DNA from: Hyperoplus lanceolatus
Lineage: Eukaryota; Chordata; Actinopteri; Uranoscopiformes; Ammodytidae
Reading direction: 5' to 3'
DNA length: 64,000 nt
Assembly: GCA_026929865.2 (NCBI GenBank)
Contig: CM049403.1
Location: 9,648,001 to 9,712,000 of the forward strand
The notes beneath the pieces were generated by a model. That model was not told where the DNA came from. It was given only the letters and a program-made list of their open reading frames with translations, and made no database searches. The stretch's first letter is position 1; each line of letters opens with the position of its first letter. Both the position numbers and the translations under genes were made by a program. This document shows, piece by piece, positions 35,007-49,200 of the stretch.

Positions 35007-38000
35007 TGATCTGGCTCTAGTGATGCACCAGTGGACTTATGCAATCTGCAGCTGAATTATTAAAGAAACATATGCTACTGTTACACTGTGGGCTCCCGAG
35101 CGTTTCGCCCTCCTCGTACACAGCTGAGGGAACATCGCAAATACACACAGTTGGAAACACGTTGAACCCCCTCCCTGCACCTTCCTCAAGGGAATCACAA
35201 TGTGCAAATGCAGCAGCAACCGCATCATACAAGAAGCCACAGGATGCACAATAAAAGCATAACAAAAATATACACAAGCTGAAGAAACAAGGACAGGTGA
35301 GGACACGCAGGCCCCCCAAATCATACCTTCCTGCGGCACACTGGAATTCCTGACATTGTCTCTCTCCTCGGATGTCTCATTGCTCACTGCGTTGCCGCTC
35401 TTGGTCCTCCGCAGGACGCTGAATGCCCGGTTCAACCTTCTGAAGGAACGGCTCCTCACCGAAGACCGGTCAAAGTTTCTGACTGCAAAGAAAGACAGGG
35501 GAAGGAAGAGAGGCCCTTTATAGATTACCTCACCCTCGACATGCCCGGACATGTTTGAATCTGCCTCCTCACAGCCAGTTAGAATGGATTCCTCCTTGTG
35601 GCTTAGTAACTGTTTTGGACCTGTGCTGGTTGTGTTGCTATAGATAGTGGTGAGCAGATTAGATACCTGAAGGCCTAAGATCTAGGAGATCCAGCGTATG
35701 CAATTCACCCATCACTTTTGATTCTTACCAAATGCCCTTTTTCTAGAAGATAAGCTATAGAATCACATACTGTTTACGTGCTGTTTTGGCCAGTGCATGG
35801 TATTTCTGGATACAATTACACTATTAAATGTAGTTGGGTATTTGTTTTACCAAAACAATTTGTTTCTGTTTTGTTTGTAATAATGTTGAATGTGAGATAA
35901 AATGAGTCCACAGCCTGTACTAAAGGATTTTAAGTTTAACAGATTGTGGAAATGGTACATTTCATAAGGACAGTGGCCTTGCAAATGTTTTATGAGGGTG
36001 GAAATGTGTTTGTTAGACCTTAAGGATCCACAGTGCATTCCTGAGAGAAACACTGGATGTAGGAAAACAAAGCTTTAGGGCAAAGGTTGAGCCGCCAGGA
36101 TCAGCTTTTTTGGCAGGCATTTCTGTATTTTTTATATTTTCCTGAGCCGTGTATATTGTGACACCCACTGTGTCATTGCAGTGAATGGGTGTTTCTTTTG
36201 ACCCCAGTCCATGCTTCTCTACCAACGTTTATTTGCTGAGCTACTTTCAACATGCTCAAACAATGTATTTTTTATTGTGGACGGAGGAGCTTTCAACTTT
36301 AACTAACAAACCCAATCTGTGCTGAGTAGAGTTGCATGGTTGCGTAACTACTGCGGTGATGTAACATGCGGTCGACTGTAGTGACCACATCCACCAGAGA
36401 CCCTCTGCAGAGATACTGTTTTCTGGTCCTTAGCTTGTCTAAGAAAAAGACAGACAGGTTCCAGGGGGCTGCAGTGGAGAGGCAGCAAGCCCCAGCCTGG
36501 CTGCACTGAGCACGGGGCAAGCAAGCCTCTGCAACACCCCTCCCTCCCTTCCCCAAATCCCTCTGAGTACACAGGGAGATGCGAGGGCTCCTGACAGCCA
36601 CATTATTCTTTAAAAGCGCCAGCCGCTTCTGGAGCTGACAGCTTGTTCAGCAGTAGTGGCGCTCGTGGTGGTGGTGGGCAGCTCAGCCGGCCCGGGCCTA
36701 TAAAGTGCTGCTGCAGCGTCATTTGGTGTCCCCACTAGCCTGCACGCGCAGGTTTATAGTGGGTTGGGAGGGGTGGAGTGGAGTGGGCAGAGAAAAACGC
36801 TTGTGACGCTTCTTGGTTTTCACAGGTGAGAGAAATGGAGGGAGATGGGTGTTGGCGTCATTGGACATTCAACACAGCTATATTTACACTACCACTCCTT
36901 CCATTTCTCCTTGACCGCATAATGTACCTGCCCCCTCAGTGACTTTCCCTGTTTCTGTACTGTTTTCCACAAAGAGAGATTATATAGATTGGTGGGGGGG
37001 GGAGGAAAACAAGGTGGAAGAGCTAATTGGCTGATAGGATTTCTATCAGAGACCATCAGGGAGAACAAAGGCTTTATAGGAGCTTGAATGAGCGCCTGTG
37101 TTATACTGTATGTTCTAAGTCTGCATGTGGAGATGTATGTGTGTGAATGTGCATTACTGGCTCTGGTTTTGACTGGGAGACTATGCAACTGTGACCACAA
37201 CAGCTCTCTCTATTGATTTCCAATCTGTATGTGTCTGGCAAACACATATACCTCTCTCTGTAGCTCTTTCTGTCTCTTGCCGTGTAGGTAACTTTAGGGT
37301 ATAACAACGCCATGCAGGACTGATCATACACCACCACACACAAACACAAACACATACTAGGCATGGTACGATAACCGGTTTCAAGGTATACCATGGTATG
37401 AAAAAGTCAAGGTTTCAAATTTACTTCCATTATCTCTGTCATACCATTCTGAAGGTACTAGAACACACAGGATGTTAAAATACAAGTTTATTAATGTTCA
37501 AAATATTCCTGCATCATTATCACTTATACTAGAACAATGCTTGGAAAGTGAGCATGTCTTTAAAAACCTTGTTGAGCTGCTCACTAAAAGGACAGCTTTT
37601 ATTTAAATTGTGGTTAGAAAAATCAATTATTGTTATCATACAAGTTTATTAATGTTCAGGAAAAAGAGATGGTGTCCAGGAAGAATTTTTCTTTTTGTAT
37701 TTTTCTGAGACATTTCAAAATAACACATTTGAGAGCTGTGATCGCAATACAGTGAAACCGTGGTATTTTTTGCTTAAGGTTATCATACCGTGAGAATAGC
37801 ATACAGGCACATGCCTAACACACATCCGTTCGTTCGTCCGTACGCTCACTCACACTCACACTTCTTGGTGCTGCTGCGGGCTGCCAGGTTGGCCGTGCTG
37901 CCTGACTGGCTGCTGTCCTCCATGTTGGGGTCAAAGGCGGGGTTGACCAGGCCGGGCTCCTCGGCCAGGAGGGCCACGGCGGAGCTGGGGTCATTGGGTA

Positions 38001-40543
38001 GCGTGGCGATGGTGAGTTCAGTGGAGCTGCCGGTGTACTCGTCCTCCTGCGAGCGCCGCTTCCTGTCTGCAGAGAGCCCATAGTGAGAGGCCCCTTTACA
38101 CCTGCACGCACACACAAAAGGTCAATAAAGTCAGTCTAGAAAACTCAAGATTTACAAGTTATACTGGAATTGTTGATGAAATGTTCAATGAATGAATCAA
38201 TATAAATATCCTTTATTTAATGATGGTAAAATTCCTGGCCAAGAACAGCAGCACTATGATAAATAAGCACTATCAACACAGTCACATACACTACGATGCT
38301 CATACACCCACAATCTACATTCAATTACTATACAAAACAAGATCAGGGACAATAATATGAAATTTGAAATGAGTACAGTTAAAAGATAAAAATAAATAAA
38401 CCAGGACAGATAAAATGGACGTTTAAATTTTTTTTAAATGATGACATTGATGACCTGAATGAGGATGCTCAAACTCTGTAATGAACTGCCTGTCCAAGCA
38501 GCGGTGGCAGCAATAAACTGCATCCCTTATCACAGTCTAGTGAAAGTCAACGTAATGAAGAAATGTCACATTCTCAAGACTAATGTGAGCAGATTTCAGC
38601 ATGTCCATTTTGGGCTTTGGGACTGCCTCACACAAACACTTCTTATCTGACCTTAGCACTCAGACAGCACCGCTATCAGATACCACCACACAGCCTGGAC
38701 AACAACCCACAACAACAAATGTGGCAGAATATATTTCCTTGAGCTTCTGCTTAGAATGTATGCAGCCCCCTCTCTCTGGAATTGTTCCAGAAATGTCATA
38801 TTAACTCTCATAAAAGGAACAAAAATACCCATTTCTGTTACCTTTTTTGTGACAGTATCTTTAATCAGACGTAGGATAGGTTTTCTCCGTGGCTCTGAGT
38901 GCGAGCATTCCAGACAGATGATTGAATACAAATGAGGGAAACCTCCCGTAAGAGAGGAGAGAGGGGGTGGGCAACTGACACCATATCTCAATATAAAATA
39001 AATATTGTCTAAATGTTGTTTCTCTGAAAAACAAATCTAATTCCTATGTTCCCAGATGCCTTCTCCCTGTCAACAACACTACAACCACAACAGTCTCTCC
39101 CTCACATACACACACACATACGCAGATACACTCCACTGCACACATTATGCTACACGCAATAAGAGGATTTTCAAACTGACAATATCTGAATGCAAATTAA
39201 AAGATATCCCCACAGAGAAGAGTCTTTTATTGTCGGAGAATTTTCCCTCCATCTGTAAACCATAAAGGCTTTGAGCTGACGCTTCTTCAGAGGCAGGAAT
39301 AACACTGGCCTGTCTCTCTGGCTGTCTCTGCGGGGCCATCAGCACAAACATTACTGGGTTTTAATGAGCTGGATCAAGCCCAGCTTCTACTTCCACAGTA
39401 GCTCAGAAAAACAAGAGGATCGGCATCCATCCTCCTGCGCTCTAAGATGTGCGGGGTTCCACTACAGGGAGGATATTAAACTGTACAAAAGGAGGGAGGG
39501 TTAGGTAAAAAGCCAAGTAAAATGGTGGCCATCATCGCAGCCTCACAAAAGAAACAAGATTACCTGCTGGTGAGCCATTTGAGCCCGGGGAAGGCCATTG
39601 GTCCCCCTTTGGGCAGCACATCACTAGAAGTAGCATTTTGTCTCAATAACAGAGCTGTCAGCAGGTCATGCACCCTGTCCATATTTCATTGGGAAAATCA
39701 TTTCATCCCAAAGTGGGTTCTATATCTCACTTGTAGTAGCCACGAGACTCACAGTTAGATACAGCATAACACGAAGCTGAACTACCTCTATTGATCTCAC
39801 TCTGAGCTATGTGATGTGACGTAATGCTGCGATATATACAGTGCATGTGTGTGTGTCTGTCCATCCATGAGTACCTGCTTGTGGGCAGTGCCATAGTGAG
39901 TTATTCTTGTTCATTCAGTTAGTAAATTGAATGCTATCAAGCATGTCCGCGCAGCAACATACCACTTAACTGAGTGAAGTAGTTGCATAGAGCAGTATTT
40001 CATTCAACAGCAGTATAGCTGCAGCCTTGAGGGGGCAGAAGCTCGCCTCGTGTCACTCACTATCAATTAGAAGAATTAGCTGTATGCAGCAACACAGCTG
40101 GCAGCTTCAACAGAAACAATTTGTTGAGAATAGCATAGCTTCTCAAACGTATACCTGTGTGCATAAGTACACACGGACAGAAGCTATTCTTAAGCAGTAC
40201 ATATGGTATATTTCTATGGAGCAAAGTATTGGGCAAGCATTGTTGTAGACTCTTGATCTTTTGAATATTTCACAACACTCCAACTTATAGATGAAATATA
40301 AAAACGATCTCTTAAGCAGAAAACAGTACAGATTGCAACTTTAATTGTCGTCATTGTTACGCAACTGAGAGCTGCTGTGACCATTCTTGTGTAACAACAT
40401 TCTCGTTAACTTTAATTTCTACCAGCTGCTGTGAATTTCTTCATCTATATATAGATTCACTCCCTACCAATGTCTGATGTTGCAGAACTGACTGCGGACT
40501 CTTGAATCAACTCCCTGCACGCACGCAAGTACGCACGCACACG

Positions 40544-40616
<73 letters not shown>

Positions 40617-43600
40617 CTATACCTTATGAATTATGTGGGACTTCTGGTCCAAGCTGACTATATGAAATTGAAGACTTCGACAACATTCCCCTGTTCCAGT
40701 ATGGGTAGTGGAATATGGAAAACCACAGTCTGTCGGTGGAGATGGGCAAGTACCATAACATACAGGTTCATTCAGTTACATAAATCTTACAGACCACCCA
40801 AATGTTAGTAAAATGTCTGTCAATGTATTAATGAGTAGACGCTGCACACAGTATTTGAGTAAGGAAGCTTGTAAGGGATTCATTCCTACATGCCCTGTGA
40901 TTCTGTATTTCTAGAGATCTTAGGCACAGAGCATGAGAACCAAAGAAAATATTTAAGTCCCAGAAAACCCAGAGGCTATCACTATGCAGAGCCTCTGAGA
41001 CACATGCAGTCAGCCATTGTTTGGTGTGCCACTGGTTTATTAAAGGCTTTGTCTACCATTAATTAAAATCTCCTTCCTCAAGGGGGGGATGAGGGTGGCC
41101 TTAAAACAAGTGGCCACATCTCATATGCTTATAGTTTTAATGTTAAAGGTGCAGTCAGTGATTCTGGAGAATGCATGTTGTGAAAATCTCCCCACGATGT
41201 ACTACCTGTCCGTACTGTTTGTGTGCTGAAAGAACAAAACATGTTATTACACAGTCCATGCTCTGTTAACTGGTGTGCAAATAAAGGGTATATAAGGGGT
41301 CCCATCGTAGCTGGCATCCTAGTTTATAGATCCTAGGCTGTGTATTAATAATTGTTTGCGGCCCTCACACAGTACGTACAGGTAAGTGGATCGAGAGGAG
41401 ATATTCACAGATTTTGACACAAAGTGATTTTGACAACAGAGTCGCTTATTTCCACCTTAAAGGCCACAGTCTGTGCCATCTGAAGTTAAAGGCAGGAAAG
41501 CATGACAGAAACCCCTTGTGTCTCTGGCCAGGGTGGTCCGGACTCCTGGAGTGTCAGAGCCAAGGTAAGCCAGCCAATTACAACCGCACACTGACAAGGT
41601 GAAGCGCGTCGAGGGAGGTGTGCTAGCAAAAGACATCCACGCAAACACACCATACACCTCCTTATTTTTTTTCTTCTCAAACAAACATCCCCTTTGTGTA
41701 TAATAATGTCAGCTCTGAGTGCTCATGTGAAGCTGTATACCCTTTTATCGTAAAGCATCATTTTTCAGAGGGATGATCACTCATGAGCTCAGTGGATGCT
41801 CATTAGCGCTGCAGTATATCCCTGGTTGGGTCAGCCACATCCTCAGTTATCACATCTCATCTCTCTTAAGTCCCGTGATCTGTGGCCGAGATAAGAAGCC
41901 AAGACACCGAAACAATCTTCCGCACTTATCCTTCCTCCCCCCCTCATCCTCTCTTCCTCTATCCTCGTATACTTCCCCTGAACTCTCTCCAGTGCAATAA
42001 CAATTTCCCGTGTTGCTATCGGTGACCCTGCTGCTCTGGCTGAAGCGCGCTGGCTGTGACACAAACAAAAAAAACCCGTCTTGTGATGTGAAATAAACAC
42101 CAGGCTCACCACTCATCAAAGCCCGTGAGATGCTCCAATCCTCTTTAGGGGAGAGTGGATTATCCTCCCTAACCCAAATACTCTCTATGCTCTCCGACCG
42201 CCAAGGACAATCATGTTGGGCCACACTCTGCACACAAAGCAAACCCCCCCCCCCCCGCCGAGGGGATGATTCCAGGTCAGGAAGTCAGACACGGACACTG
42301 GGCTACTTACTATTATCTAACGTGTGATGTTGTCATGCAAATGGTTTTGGGAAGCATTGTTATAGTTTGTTGTTTTATTATTTTTCAGCTCATCCTCCAG
42401 GTACATCCGCTGACTAGCCTGGAAATCCAGACCCACATTTAGAACGATGTAGGGTTGGCAATGAGCAATAGAGCTTCCCAACTCAAGAGGAGGCACCAAC
42501 CTATGCATTTTAAAATACCACTGCACACAATTCGATAGCGCTACTACGACCGACTTTGACCAATCAGAGCAATGGACAAGGTGACGTATACAGAGCAACA
42601 GAGTTAAACCTTTGCCGTGTCCGGTCGGCAAATCAACAATTACATCTTTCTTGCTATTGAAAGATTGAAGTGCCGATTTTCCTCAATTTTTTAAAGAAAA
42701 ATCTAAGTCCAAATCGTTAAGTGCCTAGGCCAAAGCAGTTTCAAGCAACGTATCCGCAGCCATCTTTGTTGTTTACTATCACAACTTTGACGGCGCAGCA
42801 CTGTCGTAATCCGGTATGGCTGCCCATTTTATATAGTAGGATTTGATTGGTGACTCTGAATTTTCTGACAGTTACTGAGCTCCAATGGTTTGTGCAAAGA
42901 GTTAGCTGCCTAGCAAATTGAAATTTGCTAGCGGCAAAAGAGTCTGGATTTCCAGGGTATCCTTTGACCTGTGTATGACCCACAGTCTTCCTGAGCTTCT
43001 CTTTCTCTTCTTGCCAGTTCCTCTTTTTAATCTGAAAGCAGCAGCAGGCAATTGTTTCTGGCAAATCCAGACATCACAGCCAACTTTCTGTAGCTCTTGA
43101 AAATATACCCACGAGACCTGCCATGTAAGAACCCAGAAGAAAAAAAACAAGGTAGCCTCCAGTTTTTTTTCCACTGAACAATGTGTGGAATACAACAAGT
43201 GTGTGTATGTGTGATACATAGGAGATTTCTTTGTGCGAATGAGAAGTGACAGACTGTGCGCAATGGGTTTATTCTCGGAGCACTAATGAATATGGGGAAC
43301 GCACAGGTGCTAGTGGCGCAATGATCAGCAAATTCCTAGTCCCCACTGATCTAATCAGTTCAGAGAAATAGTGTTGTTTCATTGTGAGCTAAAAAAGAAA
43401 TGTTATTATTCTCTAACCAACTGCCTGTGGACACAACAAACTGAATTTACCAAGAGAGAAAACCGTCTCTATAGCAGCTTTTGGCTAAGATACATGAAGG
43501 AGTAACTTGTTTTATCCCAGACTGAGCAGGGAGGGAAAATACAGCGCTCTTTGGAAGCACTTGTGGCCACTTGTAAGCACACACGTAGCTGAACGATGGA

Positions 43601-44208
43601 ACGCTTGTGCAATGTAGGTAGGGCTGGTGGTCATTAATTACATTTATGTTGATATAGGCATGTATTAAACATTTTTCCTTGATCAGAGCAGTATATCAAT
43701 TACGGTACCCTTTTATCACACAGTCGGGCCACATGCCAAACACATAAAGTAATGTTTGAACGGGCAGGGATGATAGATAGATACATATAGAGATGAAAGG
43801 GTGGCGCAAACAACAAAGAGAGTAATCCAGTTAATGATGAACTAGTGAGTGGTAATCAGAGGATGCTCTGGTGTGTTGATTGGATGGACCCGCTGTGAGG
43901 GGTAATCCCAGCTGCTGGCTGAGAAGTGGGGGTTTAGACCGCAGCTACAGGGCTCAGTCTGTGCTTTGGGAGAAACTTTTTGGCTAAGCTTTCTTTTTTT
44001 TCTCCTTCCAAAGACAGATCTTCCATTTTGAAGGACACTAGGCGAGGTTGCTTTGGGTGTGACTTCCTACTGCCTTTGAAGATGAATGCAAATCAAAAGT
44101 GAATATGCTCAAAGGCAGCACAAAAATTCCCTTTGTCTGTGTTTTGAGCTTTTCATTGTACTCCGTTGCAGTTAGCACTGGCTCGGCAGGTTTGGCAACG
44201 CTGGATGC

Positions 44209-44268
<60 letters not shown>

Positions 44269-46262
44269 AGGCTTCCCAGCTCAGCCAGTGCCAAGCCAGC
44301 CTGTTAGTGACAGCCCAAACTCTGAGTCATGGTTTTTCAGCCAATCAATATGTATAATCATCAGTCGGGGCCCTGACCTCATGATCAGGCTGGAAGGACT
44401 TTTATTGTGTCAGTATCTGGTTTCAACCAAGAGGGCAAGCTCACTGCTTTATTCAACAGAGGAGAAGATCACAAGAAGGACTACAACTCATGTATTCTCT
44501 CTCTGGCGAGCTGGATATCAGCTCACCAATAGGTTTCACCTCTCAGTCCTGCAGTGTGTACATGTACGATTCTCTCACTGAAGGGCAGGCAATTCAAACT
44601 GTAATTCCCTACAGCACTGCACACAATACACAACGTGTCATCATAGAGAGTCCCCGCCAGGCTGTTGTCCCACATTGCTCCTGGCACCTTTTTTAGCCTG
44701 TATTTCTCACTCTGTGCCACGCTAGCCCTTGGCAGTGTTCTGCTTCCTCGACCTCCAACGTGCCATGGTACAACTGCCTGAAACCCAGCCAGCAGTGATC
44801 GGCCCAACCCAGAAGCCCTGGCACTCTGTGGGGCGCTGTTCACGGGAGAGATTACCTTCTACACTGCTGTCCCCTTTGCTGTCAGTTACGCACTGCTGCC
44901 TCCCTCCCTCCTACAGATAAGTTTCCTGCAGACAGGAGGCTGCAGAAAAGATTCCATGCTAAACATGTCAAGCCTCAGAGACCCCAAACACCAGCCAGAC
45001 TTTTAGTCAGACAGAGGCAAATTCTGGCTGACATTTCAACAAAACACAAATCTGCAATGAGACGAACGTAGGACATCTGATGTAAAGGACTCAGCTCAGA
45101 TATGAAAGCGCACTGCATTGCGGAAACAAAAATCATACATTTAAATTTTGTTATAATTATATTTTGGTATAAACTACCAAACTCAATCCCATCTTTAAAG
45201 CCTCTCTGCATGCTGACACTAATACCTTTCACCTTGCTGGTGTGATGAATTCTGCTTGAACAGAGACACACCTGACAGGAAAGCTCTGCTAACGTAAACA
45301 GGTTGACCTGCTACTCACTACCACTCATGAATAAATGAATACATACATATATTTCAGCTGTTCTATATGACTCCATATTTACACATGCAACGTGCAGACT
45401 ATAAAACATATATACAGAAGATATACATGTATAGATAATACATAGTCGGATGTGTGTGTTTGCTGTGTGTTTTCAGGCATACTTATTTTATATGGAGTGC
45501 AATATGGAATAGTGTCCTACGTGTTTCCTCACCCCATGTTTTCTTTCATGTTCCACTGTGTGTGCAGTGTACACTGTCATAGCTTATCGACCTTGCCTAC
45601 CCATGCATATAAATGCTCCCATTGTGGATTCACCGAATGTGCTTAATACTGTAAATCCCATGCAAATAAATAATTAAGATGATTTAATGTTATCTCTTTT
45701 TAAAGAGCTGTGAAAGTTGTTCAGGAGGGTAGGAAGTAGGCTGTTAGCCTGATTTCTATCTCGCAACCACTCTCCCCACGGCCTCTCCTGTAAATCTGGT
45801 CCTGTAGATTCAATGAGACAGCAAGAGCTGCCTCGCTTAAGAACAGGGATTAATATTTAATCCAAACAAAAGTCTAATTAGTGAAGCCTGCCCCCACACT
45901 TGAAGCAGCCACTAGGCCAAAGAGTGCACGGCATGGTGCTCTGCCTTTGACTCCAGATGGACTTGGCATAAAACAAATGAGTCATATTGTTCAGATGGAG
46001 GGAGCGCGTGGCGGCCGGGTGGCTAATCCTGTTAGAATGCGTCCATGCTGAAGATGTCCGGAGCACTGCGAGTGTGCAGGGATCTTTGTGATCAAACACA
46101 TACTAGATGAAGGCTGAAAGCAAGGAGCAAAGCTAATCATAGTGTTTAAGACATCTCAGCACAGAACCAGAAATGAGCAGAGATTAATCATTAATGCTCT
46201 ACAGCACTGCACTGTTATTATCAGGGGAAGGCCATGTTGACTGGGGGAGGGAAAAGGCAAGG

Positions 46263-46294
<32 letters not shown>

Positions 46295-49200
46295 CACGTG
46301 CATGTTTATTTTTATATGTGTTAAGTAAGGCGTAAAAAATTACAATCTAGGAGCTTGCCAGTACTGTTTTTTTATTGGCCGGTGCTGACGGAGAGAAACG
46401 GCAGTAACCAAAGCATTTTATCACAGAGAAACATTGCGCCGTTAGTTCCATCTACACCGTGCGTATACAGCCAATATTGCCTGTGTTCAAACATTTGTGT
46501 GTGAATAAGACAGATTGCAGCCTCTCATTTTTCCCCCACACAATAGGAACTCACTGTAGTAACCACGGAAATTAATACAAATCAGGATAGGAGAAAGAAG
46601 GAATGGAGGGCGGGAGGGAGGGAGAAAGACTGAGCTGGGAAAAAACAGAGGAGAGTTAGGTAGAGACGGTGGTCACCCCCTGAAGGCTGCTCTCCTGTCA
46701 ACAGTATGGATAAAGACAAATGGTGTGCCACTGCTCTCTAGCCAGGCAGAAAAACACCACGTCCGCGTTTGTCTGCTCCTGGTTTCTCTCACTGTCATGT
46801 CATAATCAGCACAAAAAAAAGGATCACTATCACAAGCACGGAAGTCCATAACTCTCTCTGGAGTCATTTTTATTTATGAAACGAGCCACATATTCTGGGC
46901 ATGCTGTCTATATGTATGTATGGCCAGATGGACAGGAAGTGACCTTTATATCCTCCTGTCCCCTCTCATCTCCCCCTATACACACTGCCACCCATTCCAT
47001 GCTTCTTCTCCGTCCAACATTTAGTCTGTGTGTAACCAAACATAATGGATTTCAGCTCTTCCTCCATGCCTCTTCAGTCAATTTGCCTACTCTGCCACTT
47101 GCTTCCCTTTCTCCCCCCTTTTCCCCACTTTGGCATCCATTCTGTGTGTCTGCAGGAGCTAAGGCCCCACTCAGCAGAGAGAGCATACAATGAAATGAGG
47201 GCCGGTGGATTTGCGAGGCGATTCATTGTTCTACATATTCATACAGTATAATGGGACATTTCAGTAAGGCTGGAGAAAAGAGCGCTATAGCCCAGCTTGG
47301 GGATCAGCAAAGCCTTGGTTTCACACGAAGCGGCTGCATACAGTCAACATTAACTCCCACACAAAGGCAGTCTGAAGGGGCCGACAGGGAGCAGAAAACA
47401 CGCTTCAGATGGAGAGGAGCCAAGAATAAAGAAAGTGACGTACAATGTAGTGTCAAAAGATGATGTTTGGTCTGCTGTTTTTTCTTGACTTGGGCTGAAG
47501 CGATCAGTCAAGTTGTCAATGATTAGTTATCAGTCATAAATTGAAGTTGGTTTTCTAAATGTGTAAAAAATAAAAAAAATAAATAAAACACTTGCTGGTT
47601 CAATCTTCTTTTCACTGTTTTGCATCACTATATAGTTGAATATATTGGAGTTGTGGACCGTTCGGACAAAACCAGCAATATAAATAAGCGGCCATGCGCT
47701 CTGTGAAATTGAGATATTTACTCAATATTTACTTATTTCAAAACATTTTAAACTATTCATATTCAAAAAATATTTAAAAGGAAAATAATCCTAAATTGAA
47801 GTCCTAATGGTGACACATCACATCAGAGGTTTGTGTCTATGGTGTCAAAATTCAACTACAATACCCAACATTTTGACATCTACATATTATATTGACATAT
47901 ATTAAAAGGGAAGGTTGTAACAACAAAAAAAAAGAAGATGCACCAACAGGTGTGTTTTAATGTTAAGGGTTATTTTATGTATTGATAGTGATCGTGTTTA
48001 TTTTAAATGAAATATAGATAATGTGCCCATAGAGAGCTGTGTAATGTGTATTCAACAGACATGACGAGAGAGTGGCCAGCTTTGAATTTTTAACGCTGAG
48101 GTGAAAGTGTATATTCCCCAGCAAACACAACATAGGCACAGGTCGTCCATATGTTTAGCGGGATGCACACAGAGCTAACGCGTGCTGACATTTACCTCAA
48201 ATCAATATAGAAGTCATAAACACACTCACACATGCCGCTGGAGAGAAAGAGAGAATGAGAGCGATAGAGAGAGGAGAAAGAGAGAGAGAGAGAAGCCATG
48301 GTGCAGTGCTGTAGCATCCAAACTGTCCTGGACAGCACAAAGCCCCTATACCTGCTGGCTATACTGCATCCCAGTGCCACAGCAACAAATGAGCAGGGGC
48401 ATTCGGAAACAATTCTGTCAGCAATTATTTCCCACCATGAGGCACAGTGATGAGGAAAATGTCAACATTGGAAGCATAAATATGCATGAACGCACTGCAC
48501 TGCACTGCACACACACCCACCCACCCACCCACACACCCACACACACACACAGCAAGTGACGGACACAAGCACATAGTAACACAGTATGGCTTGGAGGGTG
48601 TTGATGGAGGGGAGATATGGGGTGATGATGGAGCGATACTGGTGACTGGAATGCAGGTGGAGTTGTTGTTGTTGTTGTGGTGGTGGTGGTGGTGTGTACT
48701 CACAGCTCAGAATAGAGGATGTGCAGGTTGCCCAGATTGTCTGTGTAGTTGGCCGGGCTGAGCCAGGGCAGCACCAGCAGCAACAGAGCCTTCATGGTCA
48801 ACGCTGCTCTGTCCCTTCTCTGTCTCTCTGCACTGCTGGAGCTCTCTCCTCCTCTCCTATGTCCCCCTCCACCTCTTCCACCACCTCCAATTCTCCAAAC
48901 CTGGCCGTGCTGACCCCCCCCACCCCCACCCACAACCCACCACCCCCTTTCTCTCAAATCACAATCAATCCTTTCTACAACCTCCTACCTTTTTTATTCC
49001 AAGCCTCTTTCTTTCTTTCTTTCCTTCTTTCTTTCTATCCCCCTGTCCCTAAACCCCTGTGTCTTGTGTGAGCTTGGCAGTTCTTTCTGTGCTGTTCATG
49101 TGCCTTCAGGCCGGCTGCCTGGTCATCTCAGCTGCAGAGGCAAACGGGCCGGTTGCCAGAGGTTGAAGACGGAGCGGAGGAAGAGGAAGCAGCAGCAGCA

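Larger units (their letters stand above)
38102..48703 (-). other. lnx1 intron between the p70 first exon and exon 2
   Basis: A 10.6-kb stretch that also forms part of the 16-kb intron from the RING exon. It contains an AC and a GT microsatellite, a TTAA-type MITE (41143-41460) and a hAT-like element (42414-42959). I found no other coding exon on either strand. Confidence 0.65.

Noticed and set aside
35037..35552. 171-residue open frame on - treated as one gene
   Set aside because: Only 35327-35482 is real (lnx1 exon 3). The rest is intron read-through on both sides.
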